In this document: positions 56,396 through 64,000 of the stretch, piece after piece
How the letters are laid out: each line of letters begins with the position of its first letter
How positions within the stretch are numbered: position 1 is the stretch's first letter
Source of the DNA: Malachius bipustulatus
Lineage: Eukaryota > Arthropoda > Insecta > Coleoptera > Melyridae
Direction: 5' to 3'
DNA: 64,000 nucleotides
Assembly: GCA_910589415.1 (NCBI GenBank)
Contig: OU342635.1
Coordinates: 5,642,001 to 5,706,000, forward strand
Position numbers and translations under genes: made by a program
The notes under the pieces: generated by a model
Database searches by the model: none
Seen by the model: the letters and a program-made list of their open reading frames with translations, nothing else
Told to the model about the DNA's origin: nothing

Positions 56396-59275
56396 TCTCA
56401 CCCTGTAAAGGTTTATTGGGTCGCTGACCACGAATTTTAAGTTTGCTGACAAACATTTGGGCCGAAGCTTTGTTTATTTTTGCACTTTTTGCCCAAATGT
56501 TTGCACTCTTCTCATCTTTGATCTAAATCTCAGAAAAGAAGCGTTTTTGCGTTTTTTCGACATGTTCATTCTATTCAATATTAAAGTAGATAAAATTTCC
56601 TACATTTCTGTAGGAAGATTATAACAGTTCCACCGGTAAAGCGCGCCAAAAAAACATAATCCCATTGCGTGGAGTTTTGGAAAGTTTTGCTACAGTTTTG
56701 ATTATCTCACCCTCCATGTTTTTTGAGTCGTTGAACACGAACTTGAAGTTCGCTGGCAAAAATTTGGCCCAGAACTTTCTGTTTACACTTTTGCCCAAAT
56801 TTTTACACTCTTCTCAGTCTTTGGTATAAATCTCAGAAAGTAAGCGGTTTTTCGACAAGCCCGTTCGATACACAATTAAAGTTCTCATAGAAAACGGTTT
56901 TTTTTAGACTAAAGGTTCTGCCGGTAGAGCGCGCCAAAGAAAACATATTCCCGGGCGGTTTTGAACAGGTTTGCTACAGAGTTTTAATTTTCTCCATGTG
57001 TTTTGGATATGTTCACGAACTTGAAGTGCTGGCAAAAATTTGGCCCGGAACTTTCTTTTTGCACTTTTTGTAAAAATTTTTGCACTATTCTCAGACTTTG
57101 GTCTAAATCTTAGAAAGTAAGCGGTTTTTCGACAAACCCGTTAGATACAAAATTAAAGTAGACCAAATTTCCTACACTTCTAATAAATAACGTTTTTTTA
57201 AGTCCAACCGTTTCGCCGGTGGAGCGCGCCAAAAAAAACATACCCATTGCGTGGGGTTTTGGACAGTTTTGCTATAGTTTTAATTTTCTCACCCTCTATG
57301 ATGTTTTTGGGTCGCTGAACACGAATTTAAAGTTTGCTGCCAAAATTTTGGCCCGGAACTTTATTTTGGTACTTTTAGCCCAATTTTTTTTTTACTTTTC
57401 TCAGTTTTTAGTCTAATCTCAGGAAGGAAGCTATATTTCGACAAATCCATTTTATACAAAATTTAAGTAGGTACCTAGATAAAATTTCCTACATTTCTCA
57501 TAAAAAAGTTTTTCTTTTAGGACCACTAACCGTTCCGCCGGTAGATCGTGCCAAAAGAAGACAATACATAATATTCCCATTGCTTGAGGTTTTGGACAGT
57601 TTTGTTATAGTTTTGATTTTCTCACCCTCTATGTTTTTTGGGTCTCTCTGAACAAGAATTTGAAGTTTGCAGGCAAATATTTGGCACGGAATTTTCTTTT
57701 TGCCCAAATTTTTGTCTTTATTCCCAAATTTTTGCACTTTTTTTCCAAATTTTTGCACTTTTCTCAGTTTTTGATCTAAATCTCAAAGGAAGCGTTTTTC
57801 GATGAGCCCGTTCTATACAAAATTAAAGTAGACAAAATTTCCTACATTTCTCATGTAACACGTTTTTCTGGAAGACTAAACGTCCCGTCGCGGTAGAGCG
57901 CGCCAATAAAGAAAACATATTATTCCCATGTCTAAGTGAAAAGTGGCAAAAAGTGAAAAAAAAAGTTCTAGTCTAAATTTTTACCAGCAAACTTCAAAGT
58001 AGTGTTCAGTGACCCAAAAAAACATGGATGGTGAGAAAATCAGAACTACAGCGAAACTGTCCAAAACCCCACGCAATGGGATTTTTTTTTTGGTCTTCCA
58101 AAAAAAAAAACGTTATTTATAAGAAAGTTAGGAAATTTTGTCAACTTAAATTTTGTATAGGATGAACTTCTCGAAAAAAACGCTTCCTTTCTGAGATTAA
58201 CACCAAAAACTAGAAAAAATAACAAAAATTTGGGTCATTATATACATCCGCGGCTCCTACAGTTTCACTATGGCACATATATAGGCGTGGAGAACATACC
58301 TATAGTAACACCAGGAAGATATTCATTTGCTTTGCAAATGAAAGGGAAGGCCATAAAACGGCTTTAAAAACCGATTTTGAGAGTGAGAAGAGAATACGGT
58401 CCTGACGAGAGGCGCGGATTAAACACCTCGACTTTAGGAAATAAGAAGAAATAACCACTTCACAACAATAGCCAAGCGCTTCGAAGCGTGCAGAGACGTA
58501 TTTAGCTCTATATCCGCTTTTACATATCGTGTCCAGTTCACAGGGATTGATGTTGCGATTTTTGGAATATAAATGCAAAATAAATGCAAAATTCAAAATA
58601 AAAACCATGCTACTGTTCATTTCGAAGATTTTCCTTGCCCTGAAAGTGAAGAAAAAATAGAAATTCGACCGTAGTGTCAAAGAGACCTTAGCTGTGACCT
58701 TAATATTAGTTTGCAATGGCTGTTTCTAGCTTCTTACCCACCCAGCACCCCTATTTCGCTCCTCGGTCCCGAAAAAATTGATGAAACGTAGGAGCCGCGG
58801 ATGTATACAATTACCAAAATTTGGGCTAAAAGTGCAAAAAGAAAGTTCCTGGCCAAACTTTTGGCAGCAAACTTCAAATTCGTGTTCAGTAACCCAAAAA
58901 AAAAACCATGGAGGGTGAGTAAATCAGAACTACAAGGAAACTGTTCCACAAAAAATCCCCACGCAATGGGAATTGTTTTTTTTTTCGCAAACTCTACAGG
59001 CGCAACGGTTAGTCTTCCAAAAAAACTTTATTTATGAAAAATATAGAAAATTGTGTCTAATTTAATTTTGTATAGAATTGACTGGTCGAAAAAACGCTAC
59101 CTTTCTAAGATGAAGGCCAAATACTAAAAAAAAGTGCAATAATTTGGCAAAAAAGTGCAAAAAAATTGGTTCTGGGCTAAACTTTGGCCAATAAACTTCA
59201 AATTCGTGTTCAGTGGCCCAAGAAAACATAGAGGGTGAGAAAATCAAAACTAAAGCAAAACTTTCCACTGCGAGA
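56396..59275. repeat. About 300-bp satellite array with an internal change of orientation
   Basis: Direct units start CTCACCCT(C/G) near 56396, 56705, 56990, 57287 and 57619. Each runs through ACACGAATTTAAAGTTTGCTG, (C)AAATTTTGGCC, CTCAGTTTTTGATCTAAAT, GTTTTTCGACAA, AAATTAAAGTAGA, GTTCCGCCGGTAGAGCGCGCC and CCCATTGCGTGGGGTTTTGG. From about 57915 the units are inverted (GGTGAGAAAATCAGAAC near 58031, 58917 and 59236). A 558-bp insertion (58245-58802) splits one inverted unit. Single copies exist elsewhere (6241-6500). No gene is present; the ORFs here are repeat by-products. Confidence 0.8.
58245..58802. mobile_element. 558-bp MITE inserted in the satellite array
   Basis: Terminal repeats CATCCGCGGCTCCTAC and GTAGGAGCCGCGGATG, extended by a short GTTTC/GAAAC, with TATA on both sides (58241-58244 and 58803-58806). 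Satellite sequence matches on both flanks, so the element entered an existing unit. The interior contains an open - strand frame (58300-58716, 138 codons) without recognisable domains, so it may be non-coding. Confidence 0.75.
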
Positions 59276-60120
59276 ATGCTAATATGGCTAGCCTATTTTT
59301 ATTTTATTTTTTTTGTTGATACTGAAATATGCTGAAAAAGCTGAAAAAGCTGTAAAAGCTGGAAAATGTTCAAATCTTATTCTACCAATATTTTTTTTTT
59401 TATCATTGATAATAAATTATTTAATTTTTTGTAGATCTACACAAGTCGTCATTAGCTAAACATTTTACATTTAAAAATTTATCAAAGGCTACTAGATCCT
59501 GCGTAAAGGGTTTTCATAGTCAACTTTTGGATTTCTTAATGGCCGCCATTATTATTTTTTAATATGACATAAACTACTCAATTTAACCTCCAGCTGTAAA
59601 AAACCATTCTTACTGGATTTTTGTAGACAATTTGAAAATGCAATATAACATATGAGGTGTCCCATTTAAAATAACAAAGATGGTATCCATGCCCACATAA
59701 CTAGAAGGGTTGCGATTTTGGAAATATTCTCACTCGATAAAACCGCCGTCACCAAAATTTGAAAGTTTTTTTTTAGTTCCCCTCATATTATTCTAATAGA
59801 CTACTAAAAGATCAGCCTGCGTAGGTACAGTCGGTCAAATATTTTTATTTTATGACTTAATGGTTATTTTCGGATATTTTCTGACTCGATATGCCTAAGC
59901 AATGTAAAATTTTTAAGTATTTCTGCTGCCATTTCGCTCCAAATCCGTCACAGTTTTATACTCACCCTTCTTTACCATAATAATTATTATTATACTCATC
60001 TGCCCAGAGAAGCAAATTAAAAAAATTCGTCATAGTCTTAAAAGTGTTATTGTATGCACTTAAAATTTATTCACCTGCCTAATTTAAATCTTATATATAG
60101 TGTGTCCCATCAAGATAAGC
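59276..60120. repeat. Dispersed repeat copy and intergenic DNA
   Basis: 59320-59550 (TGAAATATGCTGAAAAAGCTG, later CTACTAGATCCTGCG and CATAGTCAACTTTTGG) is a copy of the family at 34850-35100. 59650-59680 is a scrap of the GTGTCCCATTTAAAAT element. The remainder is AT-rich with no gene. Confidence 0.45.
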
Positions 60121-60395
60121 TTGATTAATTCACTAATTCGTCGATGCCAGAAATGTACTGAAGCTGGAGGAATGCATTTTGAACATTTGTAATTCTGCCG
60201 CATATTCGTTTGTTTATTTAGTCCAAATCGTTCAAAAGTTATGAGAAAAAAACTAGAAAATAAATTCAACTTGAACGCCCTCTAGCGTAGAAATAAAGCG
60301 TTTCTGAGGAAATTTTTTACATTGCAAAATAACGTTATTTTAATCCGTTCTTTCGATTCCTGAAGTTAACAAGGTAAAACCTGAATCACCCTGAT
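60121..60395 (+). pseudogene. 3' fragment of the transposase element seen at 3131-4002
   Basis: Closely similar to 3720-4002. It encodes the C-terminus INSLIRRCQKCTEAGGMHFE, then HL and a stop (about 60124-60198). The 3' non-coding tail continues (CGCCCTCTAGCGTAGAAATA, then AACCTGAATCACCCTG near 60378-60393). The 5' part is absent: the upstream join is to a GTGTGTCCCATCAAG piece at 60103-60117, which looks like a different element end. Confidence 0.7.
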
Positions 60396-61756
60396 GTATA
60401 TAAAATGTTTCTATATGTATATTGTGCAGAAGAGGTACCTTTCCCTACACAGAAGACCAAAATAATTCTCCTTCCAAGGCATGCTTGATTTATTATTAAA
60501 CATGAAAATATGGTCAAATTTATTATCTAATCAAGCAGGTCTAGATCCAAAAAGGTCATTTTTGTCATTTATACCTATAAATTCGCTTATCCAGGGACAC
60601 ACTGTATTATTTGAATTGTTTTACCATAGTCAAACTAGACTTAATTCAATCATTTGTAAGTTCTTGTGGGTTAAATAGAAGTTTGCTAATTATCAACGTA
60701 TTGTTAATTAAAATATCAAATTCCCATAAGAGAGTAATAATGGTCACAAGAGAGCTTTGGACTAAATGAATTGAAGTAATTATCCCCACGTAGGTATAGT
60801 TTGTCGTGCTTAATAAGTGAAACAATGTTAAAAAGCAGTTACCTACTAATTTGTTCATTATTACGATAGACATAATTAGAAGTTATGGATTTATTTACGT
60901 GATTAAAAAAACTATAGTAGATATAATGGAGTGTATTTAATATTTAGGTATCATTCTACATTTAAGCAGGAGCCGTCGAAAAAAATAGTTCACTTTTCTG
61001 GGTTATTGAGTGCTGGTATCTACATCATCCAATAATTCTTTCGCAGCCCTCGATCATTGTGAAACAATTAATGTCTATCAACAAGAGTTGGCCATGACCA
61101 GCGCACGAAGCCTGTATATGTATATATATTGTTTATTTATAAATAACCCGATCAATTCTCTTGACAAAAAAAAATAATCAACAAAAATTTCGCTAATTAT
61201 TCCATTCGATTTAATTTATTAATTGCTCCCGTTTCGTTAATCTGTCCATCTCGAATTTCCATTGGCAGGTGGAGTGCTGGAGCTGGATGAAGACGCGGGG
61301 ACAAAGCCGATAACCCTCGAGCATGAGACGCAGGACGCAGAGGGGTTAACTCTAAATACAGAGGGTGGTGTATGTTGAGGCTTTTAATAGAGCAGCAGAG
61401 ATTAATCTGGCGGACTTTTGTTGATCTTTCTTTTAGGTAGTGCATCATGTCTGTTCGTAAATGACTTCAGTAGTCATTGGGGACTGAGGGACTTTGTGAG
61501 TGCACAAAACTGGTCTCTCTACAGGGACCCTCTGCGTATATTCGGGAAATCGGTAAAACTTTAGCAATTGCTTTCGCTGTAATATTTATGATTTTTTATT
61601 ATCCACACTTTTTTACTTGTAAGTAGGTATCTAATTTTGCCATTATTTACCTTGTACTCCGTTTACTAATTTACCTTAGCATTAGGTATAATCACCGATA
61701 CTGGTCCCTAGATCATGGAAAAGTGGTTTTGAAAAATGGATTTACCACCCTGTATA
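60396..61756. other. Intergenic, no gene recognised
   Basis: AT-rich; no coding signal beyond short ORFs. A CACCCTG end at about 61746-61752 directly abuts the next element through TATA. Confidence 0.4.
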
Positions 61757-62024
61757 CAGTGTGTCCCAAATTTTCTTTATCAAGGGATATCCCGATATCC
61801 GAGTGATTTGCAACAAATGAAATTTGAGAATTTTCAAGTGGAAATATCACGTTTTGAGTTGAAAAGAATAATGGCGGTATATAATTTGACAGTAGTTTGT
61901 CAATAAAATTGTATTGAGGGTGAAGCCTCAAAGCTTTAAAGGAATATTTGAAATTTCCCAAATTTCATTTCAGGTTTTGAAATAACGCGGATATCCCTCG
62001 ATTAAGAAAATTTGGGACACCCTG
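61757..62024. mobile_element. 268-bp MITE with CAGKGTGTCCCAAATTTTC ends
   Basis: Terminal inverted repeats of about 36 bp, CAGTGTGTCCCAAATTTTCT and the inverse of CAGGGTGTCCCAAATTTTCT, continue into (A/G)AGGGATATCC. TATA lies on both sides (61753-61756 and 62025-62028). The interior is non-coding. The left TATA is shared with a CACCCTG end of a neighbouring element. Confidence 0.8.
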
Positions 62025-62109
62025 TATATCCCACAATAAGTCCGCATCATCGTATGGGAAATATTTTTCCTTCTCGAACAAGGAAAATTTTGACTTCGCT
62101 AATAGTTTG

Positions 62110-62215
62110 TGCTTTAAAAATAATGTCAAATGACAGTCACACCAGCGTGTTTTTATAACTGTCAAATTTGACATTTTTTACCAAAAAAACAAAATATGGC
62201 ATTAGTTTTTAAAAT
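62110..62215 (+). mobile_element. 5' leader fragment of the mariner at 11830
   Basis: GTCAAATGACAGTCACACC, AACTGTCAAATTTGACA and AAAATATGGCATTAG parallel, in the same order, the sequence at about 11829-11920 just before the mariner relic. No transposase follows, so only the left part is present. Confidence 0.5.
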
Positions 62216-62399
62216 TTTGGAAAATGTCACAGTAAAAAGTTATTTGATGTTTCATTTTTCACTCATGTACCAATTTTGAGTTCGCGCTAGTAAGTAAATG
62301 AATCAAAAATTTGTTGAACTGAGCATTTCTGAGTTTTCAAAAATTTCCAAAATTGCACAAAATTATTATTATTTATTAGGATCAAATTTTTTTTTTCAA

Positions 62400-63100
62400 T
62401 TTTTTTTGTGTCCTGTTTTGTTCTAACGGTTTTCAATCTAGGGGACTGTAATTTTTATGAGCAAAAACCGATTGGGGTGTTTCAAAAATGGCGGCCATTA
62501 GAATTTTCGGAAAAATTTATATGTTTTTAACCCCTAAAAAAGTGTTACAATTAAATTAACAGGATAAAATAAAGATTTTCCACTTGAAAAATCGTCGGCT
62601 AGTTTTAAAAAATAGACTTTTTCTCTTTTTTCTCTTAATAAGCCAGGGGCATGGGTACCTATATGAAAAGGGAAAAAATTGCAAAAATTTCCAGTATCTA
62701 CTAAAAACGCCCCTGTAGCTTTAACTTTCAAATTTTAGGCACAAAATTTTAAACCCTTATAAAATCTGTTGTGGAGGATTGGATTTTTGTTCAAAAAGAC
62801 TTTCTAAAAAAACGTTGTTTGTACAGGCTGTTCCTTCAAAATTAAAAAAAAAAAACGTTCTTGTTCCTCGATTACAGGTCGTTGTTTTCAACCTAGGGAA
62901 CTGAAATTTTTGTAGGTTAATGTATAGGAAGATTGTTGGAATGTGTAGGAAGTGTTGCATTTGAGAAACATCGGTCAAATATTTTCCAAATTGCGTATAT
63001 TTGAATATTTGTAAAAACTGCTATTTTTTAACACCGCTAGATGCTATTATTACAACTAAACGCCATTTTTAAATCAAATTAACAGAATAAGTTACGCATC
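62400..63100. repeat. Further copies of the about 500-bp repeat of 51960-52910
   Basis: Recurring order: AATCTAGGGGACT, then AAAATGGCGGCCATTAGAAT, TTTTTAACCCC, AATAAGCCAGGGGCATGGG, AAACGCCCCTGTAGC, ATTACAGGTCG, TTGCATTTGAGAAACATCGG. Units begin near 62425 and 62885. No gene. Confidence 0.5.
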
Positions 63101-64000
63101 CTAAGTTACACAATTGTGAATTGTGCCAAAAAATTTGGTTTTAGTCATTATAGTTGACCTTAGCTCTTTTTTGTCTTTTTCTTGCAATGGCTGGGTTAGA
63201 CAAATTTCGGTCAGCTCGAAAATTCGATTTTTGCAAAATCCGGTCAGCTCGAGTTTATTTTACAAGGTCCGGTTTGAAAAGTCACAAAAGCTCAAATTTT
63301 CGGGCCTACCCGACCTTGCAAAAAGCGAATTTCCGAGTTTCCGGATCCGGACCTTGTCAAACCTGATCTTGCAAAAAAATAAATTGAGCTAACCGGGCTT
63401 TGTTATAAAAAAAAAACTCAAAAACTCAAAAACTATAAAAAGGTCTAGGCGCTGCATATTTTATTTATATTTATTCAGCGTGATTCATGACTAATGCGAC
63501 GCAGGAGACATGGAGGCAAGTCTAAACCGATGACAATTTTTTTTCTGCCACAAGGTACGAAGATACAGGGTGTTTTCTATGTTTGAGCATAAATTTTAAA
63601 CGGCGATATCTGTGCAATGGTTTGATGAAATTCAACCAAAATTTAGCAGAAACTCTGCTATTCTGCTATTCTGCTACCGTGGCCGAGGCACTTCAAAATG
63701 ACTTTTCGACAAATTAAAAATCCAGGACCATACTCGAAAGGAAATAGTTTGCTCTTTTTGACAGAAAAGCGGATTTTCCGATCAATTTTCGGAAAAAAAA
63801 CGTCATAGAATTAGGCAAGTACAGAAAAAAGGCTATGAAATGAGCTTCATACTAAATCGAACGGAATAACTTCCCAAAAATAGATAAAAAATTAAAACTT
63901 GCACCTCTGCCTACACTTCAATTTTCAATTTTTCCTCACAAATTGTTTCTAATGTTTCTCAAAACTTATTGAAAATCATTTCAAAAGCTGTCGTACTATA
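63101..64000. other. Intergenic, with a transposon end running off the window
   Basis: A short direct repeat (CGGTCAGCTCGA at 63209-63220 and 63241-63252) and a CAGGGTGTTTTCTATG left end near 63567 flanked by TA. Its partner is not in the window. ATTCTGCTATTCTGCTA near 63658 is a local duplication. No gene. Confidence 0.4.

Noticed and set aside
58300..58716. 138-codon ORF inside the 558-bp MITE
   Set aside because: No start context, domain or similarity I can recognise; open by chance or a decayed remnant.

Overview
This is nuclear DNA from an animal, most likely an insect. The hemipteran guess (aphid-like or related Sternorrhyncha) rests only on the AT-rich base composition, the scattered TAGGTAGGTACCTACC-type tracts and the mix of transposons, so it is weak. 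There are no bacterial-style operons. The only host protein-coding gene I can support is a homeobox gene of the HMX (H6/Nkx5) family on the + strand. It has three coding exons (9473-9831, 24964-25112 and 30885-31666) that join in frame through GT..AG introns of about 15.1 kb and 5.8 kb to give a 429-residue protein. Everything else is repeats, transposon relics, or unique non-coding DNA, some of it possibly regulatory.

Layout. 1-9 kb lies upstream of Hmx: degenerate long-period repeats, a broken IS630/Tc1/mariner-type transposase (3131-4000), a near-500-bp hairpin element (4675-5169) and the Hmx leader. 9.5-24.9 kb is Hmx exon 1 and intron 1. The intron is packed with hairpin MITEs, a decayed mariner, a five-unit satellite of about 300 bp, a hammerhead-ribozyme-like core on the - strand, and one repeat-free block with three NK-type homeodomain sites. 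25-32.3 kb holds exons 2 and 3 and the 3' UTR; intron 2 carries two decayed LINEs and a second, better-paired hammerhead-like fold. 32.3-44.3 kb holds a Penelope-like element fragment split by a clean hAT-type MITE, several tandem repeats, a LINE scrap and some repeat-free blocks. 44364-51057 is a structurally complete BEL/Pao LTR retrotransposon on the - strand. Its 568-bp LTRs look identical, it has a 5-bp target duplication and one long Gag-Pol frame, but the integrase core is missing through an in-frame deletion. 51-64 kb holds a MITE, another LINE relic, an inverted satellite array (56.4-59.3 kb), further transposase scraps and MITEs.

How the parts relate. Many unrelated hairpin elements here share the termini CAGGGTG...CACCCTG with TA or TATA on both sides. 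These are also the right-hand end of the broken transposase element, so I infer that one IS630/Tc1/mariner-type machinery moved them all. The most interesting signals are the two hammerhead-like folds in the Hmx introns, the integrase-less but young BEL element, and the composite hairpin elements. All calls are from reading the sequence alone; no similarity search or folding was run.
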